Assembly (NCBI GenBank): GCA_900545815.1
Contig: URAM01000007.1
Span: forward strand, 3,051 to 67,050
Origin: an uncultured Eubacteriales bacterium
GTDB taxonomy: Bacteria > Bacillota > Clostridia > Oscillospirales > Oscillospiraceae
DNA length: 64,000 nucleotides
Direction: 5' to 3'
In this document: positions 26,439-36,066 of the stretch, in pieces
How the letters are laid out: each line of letters starts with the position of its first letter
Numbering within the stretch: position 1 is the first letter of the stretch
Notes under the pieces: model-generated
What the model was told of the DNA's origin: nothing
Database searches by the model: none
Seen by the model: the letters and a program-made list of their open reading frames with translations, nothing else
Program-made: the position numbers and the translations under genes

Positions 26439-27479
26439 ATGAGCGATTCCAAAATTCCCGTAGGCGGAGGCCCTCGCGTCACCGCCCTAGGTGGCGGCAC
26501 CGGACTGTCCACCATGCTGCGGGGTCTGAAATACTATACCAACAACCTGACCGCCATTGTCACTGTGGCCGATGACGGCGGCGGCTCCGGAATGCTGCGG
26601 CAGGATCTGGGGATGCCCCCTCCTGGCGACATCCGCAGCTGCTTGCAGGCCATGGCCAATGCAGAACCCATTATGGAAGACCTGCTGGACTACCGGTTCC
26701 AAGAGGGCAGCCTGGCAGGGCAGAGCTTTGGAAATCTGTTCCTGGCAGCGCTGAATGGCATCTCTCCCTCCTTTGACCAGGCGGTAGCTCGGATGAGCGA
26801 GGTTCTGGCCATCACGGGACAGGTGCTGCCGGTGACCAATGAGAACGTGAACGTGGTGGCACAGTTTGAAAACGGCACTTCGGTGAAAGGGGAGTCCAAG
26901 ATCTCCGCCTTCAAGCGTGCCCAGAACTGCCGCATCGCCCAGGTGCGCATGGAGCCGGAGCATCCGGCGGCGCTGCCTGCTGCGCTGGACGCCATCCGCA
27001 AGGCGGACATCATCCTCCTGGGGCCGGGGAGTCTGTACACCAGCGTCATCCCCAACCTGTTGGTGGATGGCGTGGCGGAGGCGGTAGCCCAGTCCAACGC
27101 CCTGCGCATTTACATTGCCAACATCATGACCCAAGAGGGGGAGACGGAGGGCTATACCCTGTCCGACCATCTGAAAGCCCTCTTTGCCCATTCCAAACCT
27201 GGTTTAGTAGACCTGTGCTTGGCTAATTCCACCCCCATCTCCCAGGATCTGCAAAACCGTTATCGGGTGGAGAACGCTGCCCCCATTCTCATTGATCGGG
27301 CGGCGGTGGAGGCGCTGGGGGTGGAGCTGACCTGCTGTCCCCTGGCCAACGAGGGCGCTCACCAGGAGCGTGCCCGCCACGATCCGGTGAAGCTGGCACG
27401 AGCGGTGATGGATCTCATCGAGCACTATTGTGTCCGCACCTGGACGGACAGCGGTATCCGCTATATCCGGGAAACCTAA
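26439..27479 (+). CDS. yvcK: Gluconeogenesis factor YvcK/CofD-like protein
   Basis: YvcK is required for growth on gluconeogenic substrates and for cell shape in Bacillus; it binds UDP-sugars. 346 residues with the Rossmann GGGTGLSTMLRGLK motif, VADDGGGSG and a GPGSLYTSVIPN segment. It lacks the membrane extension of some homologues. AGGAGG precedes the ATG, and it sits between rapZ and whiA as usual. Confidence 0.96.
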   Translation: MSDSKIPVGGGPRVTALGGGTGLSTMLRGLKYYTNNLTAIVTVADDGGGSGMLRQDLGMPPPGDIRSCLQAMANAEPIMEDLLDYRFQEGSLAGQSFGNLFLAALNGISPSFDQAVARMSEVLAITGQVLPVTNENVNVVAQFENGTSVKGESKISAFKRAQNCRIAQVRMEPEHPAALPAALDAIRKADIILLGPGSLYTSVIPNLLVDGVAEAVAQSNALRIYIANIMTQEGETEGYTLSDHLKALFAHSKPGLVDLCLANSTPISQDLQNRYRVENAAPILIDRAAVEALGVELTCCPLANEGAHQERARHDPVKLARAVMDLIEHYCVRTWTDSGIRYIRET

Positions 27480-27525
27480 AGAGAACCCCTGCCATCCCAA
27501 CCGGCAGGCGAAGGAGTCGAACACC

Positions 27526-28419
27526 ATGTCCTTTTCCTCGGAAACCAAAGCGGAGCTGTGTCGGGAGAAGCTCAGCCACTTGGAGTGCGTCCAGGCGGAA
27601 GCCTACGGCGTGCTGCTTTTCTGTAATGTCTACACGCCCAGCGAGGTGCGCATCACCACCCGTTCCCTGGACTTCGCCCAGCGGCTGCCCAAGCTGTTCC
27701 ATCGGGCCTTTGAGGTCACCTTTGATCAGATGCCGGAGGAGCAGGGGGGCGGAGCGTTTGTGTGTACAGATCGGGAGCAGATCGCCCGGATGATGGACGC
27801 CTTCGGCGCCAACGCCGAGAGTCTGCTCTTTCACCATATCAATTATGGCGTCCTGGAGGAGCGGGGCACGAAGGCGGCCTTTTTGCGGGGCGCCTTTCTG
27901 ACCGGCGGCTCAGTGACTGACCCGCAGAAGCGCTATCACTTGGAGCTGACCACCTCCCACTACTATGTTCACCGAGAGCTGCAAGCCCTGTTGCCTGAGC
28001 TGGACTTCCACCCCAAGGAGACGACCCGAAAATCCAATTATGTGACCTACTTCAAACAGAGCGAGGCCATTGCTGACGTGCTCACCACCATCGGCGCGCC
28101 CCTGGCGGCCATGGAGGTGATGAATGCCAAGGTGGAGAAGAACTTGATGAACGGGGTCAACCGGCGCTTGAACTGTGACGTGGCCAACGTGGACAAGGCC
28201 GTTCAGGCGGCACAGGGACAGATCCAGGCCATCCACCGGCTGGAAAGCCGTGGGGAGTTGGCAAAGCTGCCGGAAAAGCTCCAGGAAACCGCTCGGCTGC
28301 GGCTGGACTATCCGGAGCTGTCCCTGGCCCAGCTGGCGGAGGCGGCGATGCCGCCAGTGACCAAATCCTGTCTCAACCACCGGCTGCGGAAGCTGGTGGA
28401 GCTGGGAAAAGAAGGATGA
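27526..28419 (+). CDS. whiA: DNA-binding protein WhiA
   Basis: WhiA combines a degenerate LAGLIDADG homing-endonuclease fold with a C-terminal helix-turn-helix. It controls sporulation in actinomycetes and division/chromosome functions in Bacillus. 297 residues with FLRGAFLTGGSV in the homing domain and the C-terminal HTH near SCLNHRLRKLVEL. GAAGGAG supports ATG 27526. It is the last gene before a strong terminator. Confidence 0.96.
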   Translation: MSFSSETKAELCREKLSHLECVQAEAYGVLLFCNVYTPSEVRITTRSLDFAQRLPKLFHRAFEVTFDQMPEEQGGGAFVCTDREQIARMMDAFGANAESLLFHHINYGVLEERGTKAAFLRGAFLTGGSVTDPQKRYHLELTTSHYYVHRELQALLPELDFHPKETTRKSNYVTYFKQSEAIADVLTTIGAPLAAMEVMNAKVEKNLMNGVNRRLNCDVANVDKAVQAAQGQIQAIHRLESRGELAKLPEKLQETARLRLDYPELSLAQLAEAAMPPVTKSCLNHRLRKLVELGKEG

Positions 28420-28420
28420 C

Positions 28421-28464
28421 AAAAAGCAGATTCCGAACGAGAATGGTTCGGAATCTGCTTTTTT
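28421..28464 (+). terminator. Bidirectional terminator between whiA and the acyltransferase
   Basis: An 18-bp perfect stem (AAAAAGCAGATTCCGAAC and its complement) with loop GAGAATG. T runs occur on both strands. Confidence 0.9.
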
Positions 28465-28474
28465 GATCGGTATA

Positions 28475-29605
28475 TCAGGCCGCATTGTGCGAAGGCGGCA
28501 AGTGTTTGGCTCTGGTCAGGCGTTGGAGTCGAGAGACGATGGCGTGCAGGACAACGCCCGCTGCCAGGATGCCCACATACATCAGGAGGCACTGTTCCCG
28601 AGGGCGCAGGGCAGAACCATAGGTGGACACCAAGCGGATGAGAAAGATCTGCAACAGGTAGATGGGCAAGCTCAGGGCACCTAGGTAGAGGAAGAATCGG
28701 TTGAGTGCGGCATGCTTTTTCCGCTGGGCGAAATAACCCACCTCGCTGAAGCTCAGGGTGATGGCCACAGCCAGCACCAGCAGAACCTGTCCGCTGAACC
28801 GGCGGTCGGTATAGCAGCAGGCGTAGAAGAAGGCCAGCCCATATCCGGCAACTTGCAGCAGGGAGAATAGGATGCGCTTGCCGGTGGAAAAGGAGATCTG
28901 GGAGAGCCGTCGGCTGGCTTCGTAGCAGACTGTGCCCAGGGCGATCTCCCCCAGCGCACGGAAATTACAGGCAAAGGTGATCGCCCACCAGTCCTGTCCC
29001 GTGCCGGCCAGGTTGCCATTGAGTTGGATGAGGGCGCCGGTCATCAGGATGCCCAGCAGGAGGCCGAACAAGGAGGTAAAGGAGAAGTAGAATTTCCGGC
29101 AAATTGGGTATAATACAGCCATTGCGATGAGCATGGAGCTGATGTACCAGCTGGGCAGCCCAGTGAAGCTAGCATCGGAGAGGCCGGTTTCCTGCAAGAA
29201 GAACAGGCTGGGGAGATAGGGGACGAACCAGCCTGGGTGCAGGTTCTCTTTGGTCAGCAGAAAGAGCAGACAACCGATGGCGCAGGCGGGAAGGTAGTAA
29301 GGCCACAGAGCCTTGACCTTCCCCCACAGGAAACGGATGGTCTCCACCCCCACCGGCTCCGGTTGGAGTTTTCCGATGCACGCTTGGGACTGTCGGCGGT
29401 AGATGGACTTGGCCATAAGGAAGCCGGAGACCAGGAAGAAAAATTCTACGCCGATGTACCCGTTCCGGAAAAGGGTGAGCTTGAACTCCTCGCCGGAGAA
29501 CAGGATGAGCTTGCGGTCCCAGAGGGTGCCGGCGATGTGAAAGAAGATGATAGAAGATGCAAAGAGAAAGCGCATCAGCTCAATGGTCGCGTTGCGTTGC
29601 TTCAT
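28475..29605 (-). CDS. Acyltransferase family 3 (OafA-type) membrane protein
   Basis: A 376-residue integral membrane acyltransferase that O-acylates surface glycans or lipids. It begins RNATIELMRFLFASSIIFFH, with the catalytic-type histidine in the first helix, then VEFFFLVSGFLMA. About ten membrane helices follow. The exact substrate is unknown. The Shine-Dalgarno GGGAGGG is rather far (about 14 bases) from the ATG. It is monocistronic and shares a bidirectional terminator with whiA. Confidence 0.88.
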   Translation of the reverse strand: MKQRNATIELMRFLFASSIIFFHIAGTLWDRKLILFSGEEFKLTLFRNGYIGVEFFFLVSGFLMAKSIYRRQSQACIGKLQPEPVGVETIRFLWGKVKALWPYYLPACAIGCLLFLLTKENLHPGWFVPYLPSLFFLQETGLSDASFTGLPSWYISSMLIAMAVLYPICRKFYFSFTSLFGLLLGILMTGALIQLNGNLAGTGQDWWAITFACNFRALGEIALGTVCYEASRRLSQISFSTGKRILFSLLQVAGYGLAFFYACCYTDRRFSGQVLLVLAVAITLSFSEVGYFAQRKKHAALNRFFLYLGALSLPIYLLQIFLIRLVSTYGSALRPREQCLLMYVGILAAGVVLHAIVSRLQRLTRAKHLPPSHNAA

Positions 29606-29758
29606 GATCGTTTTGGTTCCCTCCCTAGCATTTTACAAGAATGGCGGAAAAAGAGGTTCAAGAGGAACATTATTTGGTATTTTACCATGTCAATAGCAGG
29701 AACACAAGGGGGAGAAAGAAAAAATGCCGATGTTTAACTTTTTTGGCGAGCGGAACTG

Positions 29759-29767
29759 TGGTATACT
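29759..29767 (+). promoter_or_regulatory. Extended -10 promoter of dnaE
   Basis: TGG followed by TATACT, 40 bases before dnaE; no good -35 box. Confidence 0.45.
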
Positions 29768-29805
29768 GGTTTCTTACCAAAGAATGTGAGAGGAAGTGGG
29801 GCGCA

Positions 29806-32800
29806 ATGGCTTTTGTACATCTGCATCTGCATACGGAGTATTCCCTGCTGGATGGCGCCTGCCGCATCCAGGACTTGGTGAAGCGGGTCAAGGAACTGGG
29901 ACAGACGGCGGTGGCCATCACCGATCATGGGGTTATGTACGGCTGTGTGGATTTCTATAAAGCCTGTGTGGCCGAGGACATCCACCCTATCATTGGCTGT
30001 GAGGTCTATGTTGCCCCTCGGAACCGGACGGACAAGGTGCGGGAGCTGGACAGCGAAAATCGACACCTGGTGCTGCTGTGCAAGGACGAAACTGGCTACC
30101 GGAACCTGTCCTACATGGTTTCCCAGGCCAACTTGGACGGGTTCTACGGCAAGCCCCGTATCGACCTGAGCCTGCTGCGGGAGCACCATGAGGGGCTCAT
30201 CGCTCTGTCCGCCTGCTTGGCTGGGGAGATACCCAAACGGCTGCTGGCGGGCAACTACGAGGGGGCAAAGGAACACGCCCTGAAGATGGCGGAGCTGATG
30301 GGGGAGGACAACTATTATCTGGAGATCCAAGACCACGGCATTGAGGAGCAAAAGGTGGTGCTGGAGGGCATCCTGCGCATCCACAAGGAGACCGGTATCC
30401 CCTTGGTGGCCACCAACGATGCCCACTACCTGCGCAAAGAGGACGCCCGCACCCAGGACGTGCTCATGTGCATCCAGATGGGGAAGCTGGTGGACGAACC
30501 CAACCGGATGCGCTTTGAGACGGAAGAATTTTATGTGAAATCCGAGGAGGAGATGCGCACCCTGTTCCCCCAGTGGCCGGAGGCCATCGAGAACACCCAG
30601 CGCATCGCCGACCGCTGTCACATGGCCTTCCAGTTCGGCCAGCATCACCTGCCTGAGTTCCAGTATCCGGAGGGGTACGATGGGGACTCCCTGTTTGCGG
30701 AGCTGTGCCAGAAGGGATTTGAGAAGCGCTATCCGGACGCCTCGGAGGAGTATCGGGAACGGCTCCGATACGAGATGGAGATGATCCGCCGGATGGGTTT
30801 TGTGGACTACTTCCTCATCGTGGCGGACTTTGTGGCCTACGCTCGGAGCCAGGACATTCCGGTGGGGCCAGGACGTGGCTCCGCCGCCGGTTCCATGGTG
30901 TCCTATTGTTTGGAGATCACCAACGTAGATCCCATGCAGTACGACCTGTACTTTGAACGCTTTTTGAATCCAGAACGTGTCACCATGCCGGATATCGATA
31001 TGGACTTCTGCTATCGCCGCCGGAACGAGATCATCGACTACGTCAACCGGAAGTACGGAAGCGATCATGTAGCCCAGATCGTCACCTTCGGCACCATGGC
31101 CGCCCGTGGCGTCCTGCGGGACGTGGGACGGACGCTGGATTTTCCCTATGCGGAGATGGATCAGCTGGCCAAGCAGGTGCCGTCCAGCCTGCACATGACC
31201 CTGGACAACGCCTTGCGCTTATCGAAACCCCTTCGGGAGCAGTACGAGAACGACCCCCGCATCCATAACCTGATCGACACCGCCCGTTCTATCGAGGGGA
31301 TGCCCCGCCACGCCTCCAAGCACGCCGCCGGTGTGGTCATCACCCGACTGCCGGTGTACGACTATGTACCTCTGGCTCGGAATGATGAGAGCATGGTGAC
31401 CCAGTATGTGATGACCACCTTGGAGGAGCTGGGGCTGCTGAAGATGGACTTTTTGAGCCTGCGCAACCTGACTGTGCTGGACGACGCCCAAAAGCTCATC
31501 CAGCGGCGGGAGCCGGACTTCGAGCTGTCCAAGCTGCCGGACAACGACCCGGAGACCTTTAAAATGCTCAATAGCGGCCGCACCTCCGGCGTCTTCCAGA
31601 TGGAATCCGCCGGCATGACCGGCGTCTGTGTTCAGATGAAGGCGGAGTCCATCGAGGACTTGACCGCTATCATCGCCCTCTATCGCCCTGGCCCCATGGA
31701 CTCCATCCCACGGTTCATCGCCTGCAAATTGGATCCCAGCCAGATCCGCTACCTGCATCCCAGCCTGGAACCGATTTTGTCCGTCACCTACGGCTGCATC
31801 GTCTACCAGGAACAGGTCATGATGATCTTCCAGCAGCTGGCCGGGTACTCTCTGGGCGGCGCAGACATGGTGCGCCGTGCCATCTCTAAAAAAAAGGCCA
31901 AGCAGATCGAGCAGGAGCGGGAGGCGTTCATCTACGGCGATCCGGAGCGGAACATCAAGGGGTGCGTGGCCAATGGCATCCCAGAGAATACCGCCCAGCA
32001 GATTTATGATGACATCTACGACTTCGCCAACTACGCCTTCAACAAAGCCCACGCGGTCTGCTACGCCATCGTGGCCTATCAGACCGCCTATTTCAAATGC
32101 CACTATCCCAAGGAGTACATGGCCGCCCTGCTGACCAGTATTTTGGATTCCAGCGGCAAGGTGGCGGAGTACATCGCCGAGTGTAAGGAGATGGGGCTTC
32201 GCCTGCTGCCGCCGGACATCAATGAGTCGGGCCCCGACTTCACCGTGGTAGAGGAGGGCATCCGATTCGGCCTGGCGGCGGTGAAGGGCATCGGCCGAGG
32301 GTTTATTGACAAGATGGTGGCGGAACGACAGGAGGGAGGCGCATTTTCTACCTTCCAGTCCTTCTGCCAGCGGATGTTCGACAAGGATTTGAACCGCCGC
32401 GCCTTGGAAAACCTCATCCGCTGCGGCGCCTTTGACAACCTGGGCGCTCGGCGCAGCCAGCTGCTCCAAGTGATGAATCGGGTCATGGACAGCGTGGCGG
32501 ACAGCCGGAAGCGGAATTTGGAAGGGCAGCTGGATCTGTTCGGCGGCCTGGGCGAGAGCCAGCAGGCGGAGGAGGTGCCCCTGCCCGACCTGCCCGAGTT
32601 CACCCGACAGGAACTGCTGAATATGGAGCGGGAAAGCACCGGCCTGTACCTGTCCGGCCACCCCATGGACGCCTATCGGGAGCAGACCAGACGGCTGGGG
32701 GTGGTGAAGATGGGCGCCATTGTGGCGGACTTCGCCCAGGAGACCGGCTCCGAGCGGTTCCAGGATCGGCAGAAGGTGCGCCTGGCTGGCGTCATCAGCA

Positions 32801-33276
32801 GCGTGCGCCTGAAAGCCACCCGAAACCAAACCATGATGGCCTATGTGAATCTGGAGGATGACACTGGCTCCATGGAATTGCTGGTGTTCTCCCGTACCCT
32901 CAGCCAGTGCGAAGGGTTTTTGGTGGATGGTCAGGTGGTGCTGGTAGAGGGCAGCATCTCCGTTCGGGATGAGAAAGCCCCCCAGCTCCTCTGTGACCAG
33001 ATCCAGCAGATGGAGTTTGTGGAGGAGCTGAGCCCTCCGCCCGTGCGGCCCCATGCCATCAAGGAAGCGCGGAAGCTCTACCTGCGTCTGCCCACCTTTG
33101 AGAAGACCATAGCGCGGCGGATCGAGAATATTTTGCTGCTCTTTCCCGGACAGCAGCAGCTCATCCTCTACTGTGAAGACACCCAAAAGCGATTCGGCTT
33201 GCCCTGTATGATCCACACCTCTATGGTGCAGGAGTTTCGGGACTTGCTGGGAGAGGATAACGTGGTGGTGAAATGA
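29806..33276 (+). CDS. dnaE: DNA polymerase III subunit alpha (DnaE type)
   Basis: Replicative or auxiliary C-family polymerase. The 1156-residue protein opens with the PHP domain (HLHLHTEYSLLDG; ITDHG). The palm carries GPGRGSAAGS and the catalytic PDIDMDF (about 395-401), followed by the finger region, a helix-hairpin-helix and an OB fold. The frame is open 55 codons further 5', but ATG 29806 with AGGAAG gives the standard N-terminus. The stop overlaps cls by four bases (ATGA). Confidence 0.96.
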   Translation: MAFVHLHLHTEYSLLDGACRIQDLVKRVKELGQTAVAITDHGVMYGCVDFYKACVAEDIHPIIGCEVYVAPRNRTDKVRELDSENRHLVLLCKDETGYRNLSYMVSQANLDGFYGKPRIDLSLLREHHEGLIALSACLAGEIPKRLLAGNYEGAKEHALKMAELMGEDNYYLEIQDHGIEEQKVVLEGILRIHKETGIPLVATNDAHYLRKEDARTQDVLMCIQMGKLVDEPNRMRFETEEFYVKSEEEMRTLFPQWPEAIENTQRIADRCHMAFQFGQHHLPEFQYPEGYDGDSLFAELCQKGFEKRYPDASEEYRERLRYEMEMIRRMGFVDYFLIVADFVAYARSQDIPVGPGRGSAAGSMVSYCLEITNVDPMQYDLYFERFLNPERVTMPDIDMDFCYRRRNEIIDYVNRKYGSDHVAQIVTFGTMAARGVLRDVGRTLDFPYAEMDQLAKQVPSSLHMTLDNALRLSKPLREQYENDPRIHNLIDTARSIEGMPRHASKHAAGVVITRLPVYDYVPLARNDESMVTQYVMTTLEELGLLKMDFLSLRNLTVLDDAQKLIQRREPDFELSKLPDNDPETFKMLNSGRTSGVFQMESAGMTGVCVQMKAESIEDLTAIIALYRPGPMDSIPRFIACKLDPSQIRYLHPSLEPILSVTYGCIVYQEQVMMIFQQLAGYSLGGADMVRRAISKKKAKQIEQEREAFIYGDPERNIKGCVANGIPENTAQQIYDDIYDFANYAFNKAHAVCYAIVAYQTAYFKCHYPKEYMAALLTSILDSSGKVAEYIAECKEMGLRLLPPDINESGPDFTVVEEGIRFGLAAVKGIGRGFIDKMVAERQEGGAFSTFQSFCQRMFDKDLNRRALENLIRCGAFDNLGARRSQLLQVMNRVMDSVADSRKRNLEGQLDLFGGLGESQQAEEVPLPDLPEFTRQELLNMERESTGLYLSGHPMDAYREQTRRLGVVKMGAIVADFAQETGSERFQDRQKVRLAGVISSVRLKATRNQTMMAYVNLEDDTGSMELLVFSRTLSQCEGFLVDGQVVLVEGSISVRDEKAPQLLCDQIQQMEFVEELSPPPVRPHAIKEARKLYLRLPTFEKTIARRIENILLLFPGQQQLILYCEDTQKRFGLPCMIHTSMVQEFRDLLGEDNVVVK

Positions 33277-34868
33277 ACGAAGAACTGAAAGCCCGTACCA
33301 GCGCCCGTATTCAGAGCACAAAACGCTCCCTGTTCCAACGCATCGCCCGTATCCTGACCCACCGGCTGTTCTTTGACGTGCTCTTTATGCTGGTACAGAT
33401 CGCCGTCCTGGCGGTCATGATCCTGGCCTTTTCCCAGTATTTTACCTACTTTTACGGCATCTGCATCCTCCTCACCGTCCTAGCGGTCATTGCCATCATC
33501 GCCAAACCCAGCCATCCAGATTACAAGATCGCCTGGATCGTGCCCATTTTGGCGCTGCCCATTTTCGGTGGCCTGCTCTACCTGCTTTTCGGCGGCATCC
33601 GTTTGAACAAGCGGACACGGAAACGGATGGAGCGGCTGACGGAACTCCAGCAGGAGACCATGGGGGACGGTCAGGCGGTGCTGAATGCGCTGCCGGAGGG
33701 AGAGGACAGCATCAAGGTGCAGTCTCGGTACATCACCCGTGCCAGTCTTTTCCCGCCCCATCAGAACACCCAAACCTGGTATTATCCCACCGGCGAGGCG
33801 CTGTACGCTCGGATGCTCACGGAGCTGGAACAGGCGGAGCATTCCATCTTTTTGGAGTATTTCATCATCCACCCGGGCGTGATGTGGGACGGCATTTTGG
33901 AGATCTTAGAGCGGAAGGCCGCCCAAGGGGTGGATGTGCGGGTGCTCTATGATGACATCGGCTGCCTGTTCACCCTGCCCAAGCATTATGCCAAGACCTT
34001 GCAGGAGAAGGGCATTGCCTGCAAGGTGTTCAACCCCTTCCGGCCAGTTATTTCTCTGCGGCTGAATAACCGAGATCACCGAAAGATCTGCGTCATTGAT
34101 GGACACACCGCCTTCACCGGCGGAGTGAACCTGGCGGATGAGTATATCAACGAGATCGAGCGCTTCGGTCACTGGAAGGACGGGGGCATCTGCCTGCGTG
34201 GGGCGGCGGTGTGGAATCTGAGCGTCATGTTCCTGTCCACTTGGAACGTGGACGAGCTGGAGGTGGAGGACTTCGAGCAGTACCGCCCCAACGTCTACCT
34301 GCCCGCCCCAGTGCCAACGGATGGCCTGGTGCAGCCCTTCATGGACAGCCCCCTGGATGACGAGGAAGTGAGCGCCACTGTGTTTATCAACCTCATCAGC
34401 CGAGCCAACCGCTATCTCTACCTGACCACTCCTTACCTTATCATCGACCACGCCATGAACGAGGCGCTCTGTTCCGCCGCCAAGGCGGGGGTGGATGTGC
34501 GCATCATCACCCCGCATATTCCGGACAAGCGACGGGTGTTCGAGCTGACTCGCGCCCACTACGAGCCGCTGGTGAAAGCGGGGGTGAAGGTGTACGAATA
34601 TTTGCCTGGGTTTATCCACAGCAAGACCCTGGTCTGTGACGACAAGTTGGGTATGGTGGGTACCATCAACCTGGATTACCGCAGCCTGTACCTTCACTTC
34701 GAGTGTGGCGTCTGGCTCTGCGGCACCCATTCGGTGGCGGACATCAAACGGGATTTTTTGGACACCCAGGCGCAATGTGACCAAGTGACTTTGGAGGAGG
34801 TTCAGGGGCAGAGCTGGGGGAAACGGTTCTACCGGAGCCTGCTGCGTGTGTTTGCGCCGCTGCTGTGA
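33273..34868 (+). CDS. cls: Cardiolipin synthase
   Basis: Condenses phosphatidylglycerol into cardiolipin at the membrane. 531 residues with two N-terminal transmembrane segments (about 30-75 and 85-105), then two PLD domains. The HKD motifs are HRKICVIDG (H269, K271) and HSKTLVCDD (H449, K451). The ATG overlaps the dnaE stop, so the two are probably co-transcribed and translationally coupled. Confidence 0.95.
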   Translation: MNEELKARTSARIQSTKRSLFQRIARILTHRLFFDVLFMLVQIAVLAVMILAFSQYFTYFYGICILLTVLAVIAIIAKPSHPDYKIAWIVPILALPIFGGLLYLLFGGIRLNKRTRKRMERLTELQQETMGDGQAVLNALPEGEDSIKVQSRYITRASLFPPHQNTQTWYYPTGEALYARMLTELEQAEHSIFLEYFIIHPGVMWDGILEILERKAAQGVDVRVLYDDIGCLFTLPKHYAKTLQEKGIACKVFNPFRPVISLRLNNRDHRKICVIDGHTAFTGGVNLADEYINEIERFGHWKDGGICLRGAAVWNLSVMFLSTWNVDELEVEDFEQYRPNVYLPAPVPTDGLVQPFMDSPLDDEEVSATVFINLISRANRYLYLTTPYLIIDHAMNEALCSAAKAGVDVRIITPHIPDKRRVFELTRAHYEPLVKAGVKVYEYLPGFIHSKTLVCDDKLGMVGTINLDYRSLYLHFECGVWLCGTHSVADIKRDFLDTQAQCDQVTLEEVQGQSWGKRFYRSLLRVFAPLL

Positions 34869-34904
34869 CGCAATTAAGAAAGGTTTTTTGCGAGAGAATC
34901 AAAA

Positions 34905-34934
34905 AACGCACCGTTCGTTAGAACGGTGCGTTTG
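34905..34934 (+). terminator. Terminator of dnaE-cls
   Basis: A 13-bp stem AAACGCACCGTTC / GAACGGTGCGTTT with loop GTTA. A near copy occurs at 35165-35193. Confidence 0.75.
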
Positions 34935-34974
34935 TCTGGTGAAAAGTTGTTTGTTCAGTTACATGATGCAGGAG

Positions 34975-35160
34975 CCTCGCAGAGTTCCGTCCGCTTGCGG
35001 ACGGAAAAAATCAAATCGGAAAAAACTGGCGGCGTGTACGTCAGTTTTTTCTCTTCTCAGACTGGTAAGTGTGCGAACGTAGTGAGTGCATGCACCAGTC
35101 TGCTATCTTCGAAAAAATGCTTGCATTTTTGAGAGAGGGTGTCGACAACGGCGACACCCT
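34975..35160. repeat. Structured intergenic repeat B, copy 1 (no insert)
   Basis: Five successive hairpins: TTCCGTCCGC/GCGGACGGAA, AAAAAACTG/CAGTTTTTT, CAGACTGGT/ACCAGTCTG, AAAAATGC/GCATTTTT and GGGTGTCG/CGACACCC. The linkers GCCTCGCAGAG, GGCGGCGTGTACGT, TCTCTTCT and AGTGAGTGCATGCACC recur at 38050-38319 while several stems differ. No ORF fits. Confidence 0.8.
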
Positions 35161-35164
35161 CAAG

Positions 35165-35193
35165 CACCGTTCTAGTTAGAACGGTGCGTTTTT
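35165..35193 (+). terminator. Second copy of the cls terminator hairpin
   Basis: GCACCGTTCTA / TAGAACGGTGC with a T run on the plus strand. It almost repeats the hairpin at 34905-34934, so repeat B lies between two similar terminators. Confidence 0.65.
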
Positions 35194-35199
35194 GGTAGG

Positions 35200-36063
35200 T
35201 CAGGCTTTTTTGTTTTTCCGTTCCGCCTTCAGCTGGGCGAAGCGATCCTTTCGCTCCTGGAGCAGGCCGGCGGCGTGTTCCTTCACAAATTGGAGGGAGC
35301 CTTTGAAGCTCCGTGAGGACATCAGGTGGTAGCGGTTGCGGAAGCGGGCGGAGTGGTGGGCGGCTTCCTGGAGCAGGCGGGTTTCCTCCAGCTCCTTCTT
35401 GGCCAGCGCCACTTGCATACGAGCGGCCTGGAGCTTTTGCAGACCGGCCTCCCGTAGCTGAACCTTCTGCCGCTCCAGCTCCTCCCGTGCCCGTTCCGCC
35501 TTGGCCAGGAAGCCGGAGGTGAGCGCCAGGTGCCGGATGGTGACAACGGTATCCGCCAGGGTCAGAGCCAGCAAACCGCCGGCCAGAAGGGTCTGAGCCA
35601 GGGCAGACAAGTGGGCAAAGAGCCGCTCCGTGGCTGGGTGGATCCAAAAGATAGCGGCGTAGGCGGCGATGCCCCAGTACAGGCTGTTGCCCAGGCAGAT
35701 GCGGCCTTTCAGGTTGAACCGCCGGTGGGAGTAGTCCCAATATTTCATGTGGGTGGTCACTTCCAGCAGCCAGCCCACGAAATATTCCCAGACAGACATG
35801 GTCACCGTGGCGATCAGGTAGAACAGGAAGAAGTTCTGGGTGAACTGCTGAAGCCACAGCACCATGACCATGACGCCGAAGCCGTAGATGGGGCAGATGG
35901 GGCCTTTCAGGAAGCCGCGAAAGACAAAGCGCCGTTCCGAGATGGAGCAGAAAGTAGTCTCCATGCACCAGCCCAGGAGGGAGTACCACAGAAAGTAGAG
36001 CACCAGCAGGGGCAGGGGGATACCGGCGCAGGTCATGTTGTAGATCGTTTGGATGGCTGTCAT
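35200..36063 (-). CDS. Putative ABC-transporter permease (CmpB-like, DUF1113)
   Basis: 287 residues with five or six N-terminal membrane helices and a long charged coiled-coil tail (from about residue 165). The WYSLLGWCMET, FLKGPICPIYGFGVM and WEYFVGWLLE segments are those of the COG4905/CmpB-like membrane family, whose transport role is unproven. It starts three bases after the DUF4364 gene and shares its promoter. The coiled-coil tail is longer than the membrane part requires. Confidence 0.8.
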   Translation of the reverse strand: MTAIQTIYNMTCAGIPLPLLVLYFLWYSLLGWCMETTFCSISERRFVFRGFLKGPICPIYGFGVMVMVLWLQQFTQNFFLFYLIATVTMSVWEYFVGWLLEVTTHMKYWDYSHRRFNLKGRICLGNSLYWGIAAYAAIFWIHPATERLFAHLSALAQTLLAGGLLALTLADTVVTIRHLALTSGFLAKAERAREELERQKVQLREAGLQKLQAARMQVALAKKELEETRLLQEAAHHSARFRNRYHLMSSRSFKGSLQFVKEHAAGLLQERKDRFAQLKAERKNKKA

Positions 36064-36066
36064 AGG

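Noticed and set aside
31219..33321. A 700-codon open frame on the minus strand
   Set aside because: It is antisense to dnaE, with no ribosome site and a His/Leu/Val-rich composition typical of complement frames.
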